Assembly: GCA_023548195.1 (NCBI GenBank) | Contig: JAJHZJ010000418.1 | Location: 496,001 to 560,000 of the forward strand | Origin: Bettongia penicillata ogilbyi | Taxonomy: Eukaryota; Chordata; Mammalia; Diprotodontia; Potoroidae | Reading direction: 5' to 3' | Length of the DNA stretch: 64,000 nt | Part shown: piece after piece, positions 24,561 to 35,420 of the stretch | Layout of the letters: every line of letters begins with the position of its first letter | Numbering within the stretch: position 1 is the first letter of the stretch | The notes under the pieces: generated by a model | Seen by the model: the letters and a program-made list of their open reading frames with translations, nothing else | The model's database searches: none | Told to the model about the DNA's origin: nothing | Program-made: the position numbers and the translations under genes

Positions 24561-24937
24561 AATGTTATTGGGGAGGATCTCTCCCACCCATTGATGGACC
24601 TGCCCACTGTGGGAAGCTTCATTAGGGGAGTTGTTTTGTAAGAGGGTCCCAAGTAACTTTTGTTACTGAGACACTGGATCAGAGGGTTATGCCCTCTGAC
24701 TCAAAAAGTGTATAAATACTCTGAGGGTGAGGTTTTATTTTGGGGTTTAATTTTGGTAAGAAGGTTTGAATGCCAGATGAGGACTCTGGGAAGTCACTAA
24801 ATTTTTCCATACCTTCCTTGGTCTAAAGGTGAAGCCTTCGACTTGCCTTTGACCAAAAGGAGGAAATGATAACATTTAATATCAATATGAATTTAGCCTG
24901 TTTGCCTCTTTTAACCAAACTTTCTGGTTGACTGTCA
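24561..24937 (+). mobile_element. Endogenous retroviral LTR-like region
   Basis: A TATA box (tataaata, 24711-24718) lies about 220 bp before the proposed LTR end, which is the CA at 24936-24937 directly before a primer-site-like sequence. Sequence from about 24799 to 24937 recurs in pieces at 33637-33716 and 30547-30592, as expected of a dispersed LTR family. The 5' boundary is a guess: I could not find a matching second LTR or a target duplication. Non-coding. Confidence 0.5.
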
Positions 24938-24955
24938 TGGTGCCATGACTTGAAT
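24938..24955 (+). other. Probable retroviral primer binding site, tRNA-His type
   Basis: TGGTGCCATGACTTGAAT follows the terminal CA of the LTR-like region. It differs from the 3' end complement of tRNA-His (the primer known for HERV-H) at 3 of 18 positions as I recall that sequence; all three are transitions and two fit CpG decay. Position and sequence together suggest a class I (gammaretrovirus-like) element. Confidence 0.55.
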
Positions 24956-25132
24956 AGAACTGAAGGACTAAGAGAGAACAACTCCCCACCTCATCAGTGC
25001 CAAAGACTCCGATTCATTTTTGCTGAAGTATTAATCTTGACCAGATTGGGTTAGTTCCTCTGTTTCCAGTTTCCAAAGGACATCCACTAGTTTGGTTGAT
25101 GTCTGAATTGTTCCTTTAAAGCTAGCTCAGAG
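24956..25132 (+). mobile_element. Retroviral leader-like remnant
   Basis: Sequence directly downstream of the primer-site-like stretch, interrupted at 25132 by a later LINE-derived insertion and possibly continuing at 25531-25990. No gag or pol motif can be read in any frame. The proline-rich frame 25779-26009 is unsupported. Confidence 0.3.
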
Positions 25133-25517
25133 GGGGCAGAGCTAAGATGGCAGAGTAGAAGGACAGACCTCCTCTAGATCTACGCCCATTGCCCATAAAA
25201 TACCTGTAAAAAATGACTCTAAACAAATTCTAGAGCAGCAGAAGCCACAAAATGACAAAGTGAAAGAGATTTCCAGCCCAAGGCAGCCTGGAAGACTGAC
25301 AGGAAAGGTCTATCACATTGGGCTCTGAGCAAAGTATGCAGCATGGCAGGGATAGGACTGGAGCAGGCTTCAGGGTGCGGAATCACATGTAGCAACTGCG
25401 ATTCTCAGATTACGGTGTCTTGGGGTGGGGAGGGGGGAGAGATGGGGAAAACATTTGAAACTCAAAATCTTGTGGAAATGAATGTTGAAAACTAAAAATA
25501 AATAAATATGTTTTAGA
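25133..25517 (+). mobile_element. Internally deleted HAL1/L1 (5' end fused to 3' end)
   Basis: The first about 265 bp match the 5' UTR of HAL1 copy B ('ggggcagagctaagatggc', then 'cataaaatacctgtaaaa', 'ttctagagcagcagaag'). The rest matches the last about 110 bp of the HAL1 3' end ('ggtgtcttggggtgggg', 'tttgaaactcaaaat', 'tgaatgttgaaaact'). ORF1 is absent. Likely target duplications are aaagctagctcag (25118-25130) and aaagttagctgag (25518-25530). At 385 bp it is SINE-sized and would depend fully on L1 enzymes. Confidence 0.75.
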
Positions 25518-25530
25518 AAAGTTAGCTGAG

Positions 25531-26009
25531 GGGGCAGGGATCAAGTCTGTGGTCAGATGCTATGTATAGATCCCCTATATGGATCAATCCCAGGAAAAAT
25601 TAGCATAAGTATTGTTAGCACTAGTGTCGATTAACTAAAGATAGCCCTAAATTATGTTGGCCACAGTTGGACTTTTTTGGACCAGCCAAAGTTACTTTAT
25701 CTTAAAACCAAACTTAGTTTAAAAGCCAACAATTTATCCAACCAGGAGTGAGAATGTTTTCGTCTTGGGCTTGTTGAGATGGTTGAGAGAGAACAAAAGC
25801 AGGAGTCTCTTCCCTTGAGGCTCCCAAAGCTGCTTCAGAACCAACCCCAATTTTGGCTAACTCCCTTCACCACACTTTCCCCTTTCCCAACAACCACATC
25901 CCATCTTTCTCCTCCAACTTCCACTTCTCCTTTACTTTATTCTTTGCTTCCTCCCTCCCCCCTTTCCTTTAGGAATTTCCTGCAGAGGTTACAAAATAAA
26001 TCCATGTAA
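25531..26009. other. Unassigned, possibly continuation of the retroviral remnant
   Basis: It lies between two LINE insertions. The pyrimidine-rich stretch 25855-25980 gives a long Pro/Ser/Thr frame (25779-26009) that has no start context or domain; low complexity explains it. Confidence 0.35.
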
Positions 26010-27975
26010 ATCATCTGCATTTCTATATGTTACTAACAAAGCCCAACAGCAAGAGATAGAAAGAGAAATCCCATTTAAAGCTATGGTACACACTATAAAA
26101 TATCTGGAAGTCTATCTGCCAGAACAAACCCAGGAACTATATGAACACAATTACAAAACACTCTTCACACAAATAATGTCATATCTAAGTAAGTGGAAAA
26201 ACATCAGTTGCTCATGGCTAGGCCCAGCCAATATAATAAAAATGAGAATTCTACCTAAATTAATTTACTTAGTATCAATACCAATACCATACCTATCAAA
26301 CTGCCAGATAATTATTTTCTAGAGCTAGAAAAAATGATATCAAAATTCATTTGGAAGAACCAAAGGTCCAGAATATCAAGGGAACTAATGAAAAGAAATG
26401 CTAGGGAAGGTGACCTATCCCTACCAGATCTCAAATTGTATTATAAAGCAGCAACCACCAAAACCACTTGGTACTGGCCAAGAGTCAGAGGGGTAGACCA
26501 GTGGAATATGTTAGGTACTCAAGACACAGTGGTCATTGAAAATAGCAATCTATTGTTTAATAAACCCAAGGACCCCAGCTTCTGGGATAAGAACTCACTG
26601 TCTGACAAAAACTGTTGGGAAAAATGGATAACCGTGTGGCAGAAACCAATGTCTGACACCATATACAAGTATAAAGCCCAAATGGGTACATGATCTAGGT
26701 ATAAAAATTGATACTATAAACAAATTAGGGGAGCAAGAAATAGTATATTTGTCAGATTTATGGGGAATGGAGAAATTTTTGACCAAACAAGAGACAGAGA
26801 ACACTATTAAGTATAAAATGGATAATTTTGATTACATTAAATTGAAAAGTCTTTGCACAAATAAACCCAATGCAACCAAGCTTAGGAGGAAAGCAGAAAA
26901 CTGGGAAAGAATTTTTGCAACTAGTGTCTGTGATAAACATCTCATTTCTAAAATATATAGAGAACTGAGTCAATTATACACAGATACAAGTCATTCCTCA
27001 ATTGATAAATGGTCAAAGGATATGAACAGGCAGTTTTCAGAAGAAGAAATTAAAACTATCTATAGTCATATGAAAAAATGCTCTAAATCACTATTGATTA
27101 GAGAGACACAAATCAAAATAACTCTGTGGTACCACATCACACCTGTCAGATTGGCTAACATGACTAAACAGAAAGACAATAAATGTTAGGGAAGATGTAA
27201 GAGAGTTGGAGCACTAATTCATTATTGGTGGAGTTGTGAGCTGATAAAGGCATTCTGGAGAGCAATTTGGAAGTATGCCCAAAGGACTTCAAAAATGTTC
27301 ATATCCTTTGATCCAGCAATATCACTTCTAGGACTGCATCCCAAAGAAATCAAAAAAATGGGAAAGGGTCCCACATGTACAAAAATATTTATAGCAGTTC
27401 TCTTTGTGGTGACCAAAAACTGAAAATCAAGGGGATGCCCATCAATTGGGGAATGGCTGAAAAAATTATGGTATATGAATGTAATGGAATACTATTGTAC
27501 TATAAGAAATGATAAACAGGAAGACTTCAGAGAAGCCTGGAAAGACTTATATGAACTGATGCTGAGTGAAAGGAGCAGAACCAGGAGAACTCTGTACACA
27601 GCAACAACCACAGTGTGCAAGGAATTTTTCTAGTGGACTTAGTGCTTCATTGCAATGCAAGAACTTAAAAAATTCCCAGTAGACTTTTGGGGCAAAATGC
27701 CTTCCACATCCAGAGAAAGAACTATGGAATTGGATCACGGAATGAAGCAGACCATTTACTTTTGTATTATGTTTTGTTTTGTTTTATCGTTTCTCCCATT
27801 CATTATAATTCTTCTATTCAACATGACTAAGGTGAAAATGTATTTAATAGGAACATATGTGTAGAACCTATACCAGATGGCATGTCATCTTGGGGAGGGT
27901 GTGGAGAGGGAAGGGGAGGGATGGGAAAAAATCTAAGATATATGGAAGTGATTGTAGAACCCTGAAAACAAATAA
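26010..27975 (+). pseudogene. 5'-truncated L1: ORF2 C-terminal part and 3' UTR
   Basis: Broken frames at 26083-26322, 26334-26693 and 26749-27189 read as the part of L1 ORF2p after the reverse-transcriptase core. Landmarks include 'KWKNISCSWLGPANIIKM', 'LPDLKLYYKAA', 'TTWYWPRVRGVDQWN', 'DNFDYIKLKSLCTNK' and 'WYHITPVRLANM', continuing in another frame through 'IHYWWSC' (the Cys-containing C-terminal segment) to about 27630. The 3' UTR follows, with an A-rich end near 27975. The catalytic FADD region and the endonuclease are missing because the copy starts downstream of them, so it is a dead 5' truncation. Frame breaks and in-frame stops (such as TAG at 26322 and TGA at 26693) confirm decay. 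Confidence 0.9.
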
Positions 27976-28915
27976 AATAGGGTTCTCCAAGCAAAGGATG
28001 CTGCATCCACCCTTATCCTGTCAGATCTTGAATCCTTGCAACCCCCTGTCCTCGGAATGATAATAAGCAATTCATGATGTGGATTTTTAACAAGCTTCTG
28101 AATTCCCCTCTCTCTGTTGTCAATTGTGAACTCTGTTTGTATTTGTATTGTTGTCAATTGTCAATTAGTCTATTTGTGTGTTTCCCTGTCTGCATCATAT
28201 GTGCTGTGAATAAGTCTGTTATCTTGTAAGATTTATATGCAGACAATCAGAGATTTCTAGGGGCTACAGCTGTAAGACTTTTCCTTGTTGCTCCAGTCTG
28301 GCCAACCTGGAATTACAATGGAAAGTTAGCTGGACCTAAAAAAGAAATTTTAGCAGATTCTGAGATTAATCATTAAAAAGTTTGGAAATTGATCATTTGT
28401 AATTACTGGAAAAGAAACTCCTGAGACTATATGTAACTCCAGGAGCTCACCTTGCTAAAATACCCTCTCCCAATCCTAATCACTTAGCACTCCTCATTCC
28501 CTCCCCAAGAATTAAGAGGGTATCTCAGAATGGGGATTTTTAACAGCTGCAAGGGTTCATGTTAACACCTCTCATCCCAGATCAAATTATAGAGAAGAGA
28601 ATGCAGGAGAAGTGTAGAAGGAGCAATTTGCAGACTGGCAGTGACCCTAACAGTCCTGCGTCCCTGGGCACCCTGTAACCCACCCTTCTAGGTAAATCTT
28701 GGAAATGTCACCTAGGTTCTATACATTCTGCCCACCCAGTCTCAGCAGCTGCAAATAGGCCTAGACTTAGTAAATTCTGCACCTGTGGAGGATGGGAGAG
28801 GTGGATGGATTGAGCCTGTGATGAGCATTCCCTAAGCCCTACCTACAAGAATTATCACCACAGGGACACCAGCCTTTCTGCCCTTGGTAAAATTCACACT
28901 TCTTTGTTCCAGTTG
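27976..28915. other. Intergenic DNA, unassigned
   Basis: No gene recognised. Composition is less AT-rich than the neighbours (notably 28640-28900), and it might be old LTR or retroviral sequence, but no motif supports this. Confidence 0.35.
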
Positions 28916-28960
28916 CATGTATGTGTGTGTGTGTGTGTGTGTATCTATATATATATATAA
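28916..28960 (+). repeat. TG/TA microsatellite
   Basis: (TG)n followed by (TA)n. Confidence 0.95.
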
Positions 28961-30631
28961 ATTAGTTTCCTAATTTGCAAAGGGAAAAATAATTATGGTT
29001 GTTTTTATGAAATCAAAATGATATAATGATTGTTACATGTTTAACATAATGACTGGCATATGTCAGATATAATTTCCTCTCTCAAATTTAATGTAATTGA
29101 TAACTTTGAAGTGCTTTTAATTATGAAAAGTAGTAAGATCAATAATTTTAGGAAATACAATTGATATCATCTGGTTATTGTCTGTGTAATGAATTGGGCT
29201 TTATAAAGGGTAACTAGATATAATTATATATATAGATATCTATATATAGATATAATTAGATAATTTGATATTTACTATAATAGCAGATATTTCCATTTGA
29301 AATCTTGGCTATTATGAAAATATAAACGGTGGTTTAAATTTATAGTTTCCACATATTATTCAAGGTGATTTAGAAATGCATTGACCTAAAGTTCTTATAA
29401 AACTCTCTCCAAAAGTTTCTGAGTTGTGGAATTCCTATTGGGCAAATGAGAATCCTTAAAAAAAAATAGAGGTGTGGTTTTCAAGCCTGTTTCATCTAAA
29501 ATTTATATTTATGTATATTAATTTGAAGGTTTATGAACTATCTAGTTGAAATGCCAGAATGTACTTAATTTCTAGGAATATATTTAAGGAAATTTATATT
29601 GTGATAAGGTTAAATTAATTGGATATATCATTCTTGACTTATAGAAACTAAATCTCCTCTCCTTACAAACACCTTTCTGATTAAGGAACTTTGTAATATC
29701 TAGGAATTCTGAAATAACTAAGAATTTATTCTTGTTATAATACTTAGTGAATTTGTGTTACTTTACACTAACATAGTATAATGATCTTAAAGGTTTATTT
29801 TTGTTTTAAAGAGGAAGAAAGAAATATGTATCATTTTAAAGGTTTCCAACTAATTTTCTACATAAAATTTAGTGGACATCAGAATAAATTTTAAACCATT
29901 TTTAAAGAAGGGGAAATACTTTTAGAAGAAATTTTTTGAAAAATCTTGTGTGATTTATAGAAATCCTGCTACATTTTCAAGGTAATTCATTGTTAAATTA
30001 ATGTAATGAGCTATAAAGCAGAAGAGATCTTGCTGTTTTGATCTGAATTTGAGTCATTCCACGGCCTAAGCAAGGGTTAAAATTTGTGTTTGAACTTATC
30101 ATATGTAAAACATTTAATTCCTGAAGCATCTTATTTTTCCAGAGTGAGTATAATTAGGGAAGAATAAACAAGTTTGCGAAACAGGCACATAAATCTGTCA
30201 GTTTGTGAGGTTAGCCAATAGCCTTTTTGCTTTGTTTAAGATGGAATGGGATTCAAGTATAATCATGTTAGTTGTTGTCTTGTCTGATGATTAAAATGTA
30301 AAGGAAAACTGAATAATCTGAATAACAGGATCCAGAGATTTGGAAGGATAAACAAAGGTTTGATTGAAAATATGGAAGGCAGAAAAGGTTTGAGAACAAA
30401 TGGGGGTTATCCAAACACCTCCTGTCCCTAAGATGTTTAATCTGGATCAGTTTCAGATGGCTTAAGCCTGGTCATTCTTGTATCAGACAGTCAGAAGTTT
30501 CTTTCTGGTTCCATGATCATGTATCTGCTAGCTTTACGGGAATAAACAATATGAATTTAACCTGTTTGCCTCTTTTAATCAAACTTTCAGGTCGACAAGG
30601 GTCAAGTAGTAATCTTTCTTCCATATGGTAT
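28961..30631. other. AT-rich intergenic DNA
   Basis: No gene and no clear repeat over most of it. 29227-29248 is a perfect 22-bp AT-rich palindrome. 30547-30592 matches the LTR-like region at 24890-24930 and has an aataaa just before (30540-30545), so it may be a fragment of another copy of that LTR. Confidence 0.45.
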
Positions 30632-30725
30632 ATGGCAGTTAGCTGTCTAAGTGGATTGAGTGCTGTGTCTAGAGTCAGGAAGACCTGAATTCAAAGGCCT
30701 TCAAATTCAAATCTTAGGTACTTGG
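30632..30725 (+). mobile_element. tRNA-derived SINE fragment
   Basis: 'gcagttagctgtctaagtgg', then 'gtctagagtcaggaagacctg' and 'aattcaaa' are the 5' part of a MAR1-like SINE; the 3' part is missing. Confidence 0.65.
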
Positions 30726-30769
30726 AAGCAACTATCAAACCCCATTCCCTTTGTGCATACTTAGCTTCC

Positions 30770-31668
30770 ACTCTTCACTTTCCCAGGATAAATGTCCTCA
30801 GTTCCTTTAAATGATCCTCCTATGACACAGTCAAAAGGTTCTTAACCATCCCAGTTGTCCCAATTTGAATGCCCATCAGCTTACCAACATTTTTCTAAAA
30901 ACATGGCACCTAGAACTGAAGACATTACTCCAGATGTGGTCTGGTGAGGGCCAAGAACAGCAGGATTATCACTTTGCTCTTTCTGGACAAGATGACTCTC
31001 TTAATCCAGCTCAAATTCACACTGGATTTTTTTGACCATCATAATACTATGTTCTTCGTATTAAGTTTGAAGTCCATTAAGAGCCTCTGATCTTTTTCAG
31101 ACAAACTTCTGTCTAGTCATACTTTTGTCATCTTGTACCTGTTGACTTTTTGAACCTAAATATAGAGTTTTATGTTTGTAATTAGTAACTTTCATCTTAT
31201 TTCATCTAGCCCACTGTCCTTTCTGGATCCTGCCTATATCCTCTATAGAAATCACATCTCTCTAGTACCTTTGCCAAGAAAATCCCAAAATGAGATCATG
31301 AAGAGTTGGACACCAATGAAATGACCCAACAATAACAAAGCAAAATATGTTCTCTAATGTGTTAGCTCTTACTTTCTGCTCTGTTTCTGAAATCTGAAAA
31401 TTTAATGATCTTGCTCTCTATTCCTTTATTCAAGTCATTGATTAAAACTATTGAACAACACAGGACCAAGCACATTTCCCCAGGTCATTCCACTGGAGAT
31501 TTATTTTCACAACAACACTGGGCTAATAATTACTGCTCTTTAGGTCTTACTATTCACCCATTCTTAAATGTACTTAACTGTACTATCTAATAACCCTCAA
31601 CTTTCCCAAAAAACATAATACAATGTACTTCTATAGTCTTCCATTGGTCAATCAGTCTGGTAACCCTG
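30770..31668 (-). pseudogene. CR1/L3 LINE reverse-transcriptase remnant
   Basis: The minus strand shows the order of a CR1/L3 reverse-transcriptase domain. From the 31668 end it runs through sequence for the 'NWLNGR' region to the 'SGVPQGSVLGPVLFN' region (about 31500-31440), then the decayed 'KFADDTK' region (about 31400), and on towards the thumb region near 31150-30850. I read it from nucleotide similarity; frames are riddled with stops. Such elements were last active long before marsupials and placentals split, so this is an ancient relic. It ends where the GGAA repeat begins. Confidence 0.75.
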
Positions 31669-31801
31669 AGGAAGGAAGGAAGGAAGGAAGGAAGGAAGGA
31701 AGGAAGGAAGGAAGGAAGGAAGGAAGGAAGGGAGGAAGGAAGGAAGGAAGGAGAAAAGGAGGGAAGGAGGGAAGGAGGGAAGGAGGGAAGGAAGGAAGGA
31801 A
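31669..31801 (+). repeat. GGAA microsatellite
   Basis: About 130 bp of (GGAA)n with ggga variants in the second half. Both strands give long false frames (polybasic KEGR repeats on plus, SFLP repeats on minus). Confidence 0.97.
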
Positions 31802-32504
31802 ATATTAGGAACCCAGACAATGAACTGATAAATAAAAGTATGTATAAAATAATTTTATATAAATAGATAAATAGATACCTATTTGGGGCTAATGGTAACC
31901 ATCTCTAGAGTGGGACAGGAGGGAGGGAAGAAAAAAAGAAATTTATATGACAACTTTATTATATATTTTTAAAGAATAGCAAGTTTTACATAATTGAGCA
32001 GTTTTATGTGCAATCATTTTTAAATTATGCCATGTTATAGAAATGTTTATTTTATTCCATAAATTAAAAATGAAAAAAATTTAAGAATTTTTAAAAGGAC
32101 TCATTATGTGCCAAATACTGTGCTAAACACTTCACAAATATTATCTCATTTTTTAAAATTAGAAAATCATGTTGTATTTATTTTAGAATAATTTTTTTCA
32201 GTGATTCAATAATTATTTAAAAGATTATCCTGGGAGCAAATTTAATCTTTTATTCAAATACGTTGCAAAGCATTTCATATTATTTATTGATAAGAATGTA
32301 TACTGTTATGTTATAGAACCTAATAGAAGTATAGATAGGTGGAGTTACTTAATAAATACTTACTTATTAATGGATAAGAATATAAGCACAAAGTTAATGA
32401 TAATATACAAGCACATTTCTATAAGTAATTACTCTAACAGTACACAACATGTTGGTCTTGTTTCCTCAATATAGAAATAAACTCTTTTAAATCAGACATC
32501 AGGT
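31802..32504. other. AT-rich intergenic DNA
   Basis: No gene recognised. 32095-32155 is a MIR/L2-class fragment ('cattatgtgccaaatactgt'). Confidence 0.5.
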
Positions 32505-32565
32505 CACTCGATTTAGACTTAGGGCTGGAAAGGAACTATTGAGGTCATTAGATGAGGAAAATGAG

Positions 32566-32697
32566 CCTCAGAAAGATTAGTTGATTAGACTAAACATGAT
32601 ATGAAGTCAAAAGGATAGCGAGCGTTCAACTAGATGGGGCACAAACCTCTGTTTTCTTGTCTATTAAATAAAGGGGTTTGACCAGATGATATAAAAT
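32566..32697 (+). repeat. Direct repeat, left copy
   Basis: Shares about 130 bp with 34003-34137, including 'ttcaactagatggggcacaa' and 'ttttcttgtctattaaataa'. The 3' part resembles a tRNA-SINE tail; the rest is not identified. The two copies lie about 1.4 kb apart in the same orientation. Confidence 0.7.
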
Positions 32698-33000
32698 GGA
32701 AAACCAAATTTAAGTGATTGTACTCATTTATATTGTCAGAATTATGTGGGAACTTTTAGATCTGAACCAGGGAAGCAGAACTCCCTTTATGAACTGTCCC
32801 AAGAATAAAACCTATTTTCAAAGAAAGGATGTCTAGGGATCAGAACTACAAGAGATATTTGGGATTCAAAACGTGCTGCTTACATGTAAATCCTCCTTCT
32901 CAAAACTATTCTATTGTGAGTCATCTACATTTAATCTGTATGTGATTTAATGTAACTATGCAATTTTGTGAATGTTTAAGAAAAACTTTATTATGTTTTT

Positions 33001-33098
33001 TGAACCTAGTCCTGCGTGGCTAAGAAACTCAACCATTTACTGTACTGTTTGAACCCAGCCCTGAGTGGATGGGAACTGAACCATTTCTATGTGCCTTT
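33001..33098 (+). repeat. Two 49-bp imperfect tandem repeats
   Basis: Units 33001-33049 and 33050-33098 both begin tgaacc, carry 'agtcctgcgtgg'/'agccctgagtgg' and then 'aaccattt'. A short tandem array of this kind is common in LTR U3 regions but also arises by chance slippage. Confidence 0.6.
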
Positions 33099-34002
33099 AG
33101 CCATGTTAGCTATGTTGTGCTGTTTCCTCTCAATTATCAAATCATATGTTTTCTGGAAGCCCTTGTCAGGTCTTTCTGACTATATGAACTCTTGATCCAT
33201 CTATTGCCCCTGCTTCTGAGTGGACATCTGAGCCCATAGGAGATCTTGGCCCCTCTGGTTTTGAAGGGGCCTGAAAAAGACAACATCAGACAGGGACAGT
33301 TTTCCCAAGTCTGGACCAGATCAGCATGAAGAAAAACTCCCTCCCTACCTGAGCCCCTTGCATACCCAGGACTGATCACCTATATCTTTGGTAGCTTTTA
33401 TGCTCCCTACCTTGATCTCCCTAGCAGCCTGCTGCTTTTGTTTGTTTGCAATTGCTCTGCAGTGGCCATCCATCTCTGGGGATGCCCAGTCAGAGGGAAA
33501 GAGAAAACTCCTTCTCCTATTTCCCCACTCACCCCATGAGGGAGATTCCATCTGATAAAGAAATCAACCTTATCTTTAGTGACCCCAAAGCAATAATTCA
33601 CCTAGATAATGATTTTTAGAACCTCTCTCCTAAGGAAAGAGAAATTTTTCCATACCTTCCTTGGTCTAAAGATGAAGCCTTTGGCTTGCCTTTGACCAAA
33701 AAATAACATTTAATATCATTTTTGGACTTTTAATAAGGACCAAAGCCTGAACTAATCAATCAGACTGCTTTGTTTTGCTTTTAAAATGCCCTTTTCTGTG
33801 TCCGCAGTTTCAAAGACCTGTTTACGACAGGCTACCTGCAAGCAGAATGGTGGGGATTCTTCCTATCACGTACCACAAAGACATATGCTATAAAGAGGAA
33901 ACTCAGATATCCTGGGATCATAAATTCCAACTGACACTACTTTGTTAATTGTCCTGTCTCACTGTATTTACAACTTATTCAACTAAGAAAATTCCTTTCT
34001 CA
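33099..34002. other. Unassigned sequence with an LTR-family fragment
   Basis: 33637-33716 matches 24799-24885 of the LTR-like region ('tttttccataccttccttgg', then 'gcctttgaccaaa'). Minus-strand frames at 33137-33601 have no recognisable domain. The rest is unassigned and may be retroviral. Confidence 0.4.
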
Positions 34003-34137
34003 TGAGCCTTAGAAAGATTACATGATTAGACTAAAGATGAACTGAAATGAAAAGCACAGTGACGGTTCAACTAGATGGGGCACAAACCTCCGTTTTCTTG
34101 TCTATTAAATAAAGGGTATGACTAGATGATCTCTAAT
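34003..34137 (+). repeat. Direct repeat, right copy
   Basis: Partner of 32566-32697. It continues into 'gactagatgatctctaatat' and 'tccaaatctatgg', a tRNA-SINE 3' tail. Confidence 0.7.
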
Positions 34138-34304
34138 ATCCTTTTCAGTTCCAAATCTATGGTCCCACCAATCAGATTGACATACTGAGTTCCCATTTTG
34201 CATTTTCAAATGTTTACTATATACTCTACTATCACTAAAAACTGAACATATCAAAAACAAACATTTTATTCCCCCCAAAGTGTCCCCAGACTCTTAGAGC
34301 TATA

Positions 34305-34520
34305 AGGGCTCTTAGTAGACATTGTGCTCAATTAATTTCACATTTCCCAATCAAACATTTTCTCATTTGATCCTTAAAACAACCCTGGGGGAAAGGTGCT
34401 ATGATGTATTTACAGGTGAAAAAACTGAGGCAAATCAGGGGTTAAGTGACTTGCCTATGACCTCACAGTTAGCAAGTATGTCAGACTGGATGGTCTTTCT
34501 GAGTCCTACCATCTAAATGA
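34305..34520 (+). mobile_element. MIR-like SINE
   Basis: 'catttgatccttaaaacaaccctgggggaaaggtgct', then 'ggtgaaaaaactgaggcaaa' and 'gttaagtgacttgccta' match the MIR core. The frame 34322-34516 is spurious. Confidence 0.7.
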
Positions 34521-35061
34521 CTCTAGATGTTGAAAAAGGAAGTAATAACTATTAACTACTGACATTTAAATAGTTCCTTAAAACTTCCAAATAAGATCTT
34601 AGATTTGAACTCGGACATGACCTTAGACAATTGAGAAAGTATCTCATTTTGTGGAAGTGGCACTGATGACCAGAATGGTAAGTAGCTTGATCAATATCCC
34701 TTAGGTCGTATGAATAAGAAGCTAGAATTCAAACCAAGGCTTCATATCCAGCACTCTCCCCTGTGCTATGCGGTCTCCTCAGATCTGAAATCAGCTGTTC
34801 TGAATGACCATGCACTTTTTTCTAGACCTTCACCAACCGTACCTTTAATAATGTGTTATAGAACTTTGCCAAGAATCAAACTCAAATTCCCTTTTGCAGT
34901 CTCTACTTCCTTCTCTTTCTTGAAAATGGAGATGTTCTTCTTGGATTCTACAGTACCTTTCCCATTTTCATGATCTTTCCACAATTTCCAACAGTTACTC
35001 AGCAATCTCATGGGCCAATTCAATGCCCAAGAATACAGCTTGTCTTGGCCTGATGACTAGA
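34521..35061. other. Intergenic DNA with MIR-like decay
   Basis: 34550-34760 looks like a heavily decayed MIR-class element. The frame 34710-34973 (87 residues) has no domain. Nothing else is identified. Confidence 0.4.
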
Positions 35062-35288
35062 TGTATTTAGGTGGCTTAGTCAATAAAGCACTGGACTTGG
35101 AGTTGACATGTGTTTGAAAAGCTCATTAGACACTTACTAGTTATGTGACCCTGAGTAAGTGACTTAACTTCTGTCTGCCACAGTTTCCCTGAGGGCTAAT
35201 GAGAATAACGATTGATAAAATATTAACAATTACTCAGGGTTGTTGTGAGGAGGAAATGAGATATTACTCTTAAAACTCTTTGCAAATT
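35062..35288 (+). mobile_element. tRNA-derived SINE, MIR-type tail
   Basis: 'atttaggtggcttagtcaat', 'ttatgtgaccctgagtaagt' and 'cagggttgttgtgaggagg' follow in the CORE-SINE order. Confidence 0.7.
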
Positions 35289-35420
35289 TTTTTTTTTTTG
35301 AGGCAATCAGGGTTGTGACTTGTCTAGGGTTACACAGCTAGTATATGTCTGAGCCCATATTTAATTCAAGTCTTCCTGACTCTAGAGCCAGTGCTCTATG
35401 CAACGTAACTGCCCTCACTG
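35289..35420 (-). mobile_element. tRNA-derived SINE, minus strand
   Basis: A T-run is followed by 'gaggcaatcagggttgtgac', 'gggttacacagctagtatat' and 'agccagtgctctatgcaac': the reverse complement of the MAR1/WSINE-type body with its A-tail at 35289-35301. It lies tail-to-tail with the preceding SINE. Confidence 0.75.

Noticed and set aside
25779..26009. Proline-rich frame that might be retroviral Gag
   Set aside because: Low-complexity pyrimidine tract; no Gag motif and no continuity with the upstream leader.
26010..27975. An intact, active L1
   Set aside because: Starts downstream of the endonuclease and catalytic reverse-transcriptase motifs and has several frame breaks.
29227..29248. 22-bp perfect palindrome as a protein binding site
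   Set aside because: Pure A/T dinucleotide repeat around agatatct; expected by chance in such sequence.
31669..31801. Regular repeats resembling a CRISPR-like array
   Set aside because: Simple tetranucleotide repeat without spacers, in a vertebrate genome.
31587..31820. Proline/serine-rich and Lys/Gly/Arg-rich repeat proteins
   Set aside because: Translations of a GGAA microsatellite; all frames of a tetranucleotide repeat stay open.
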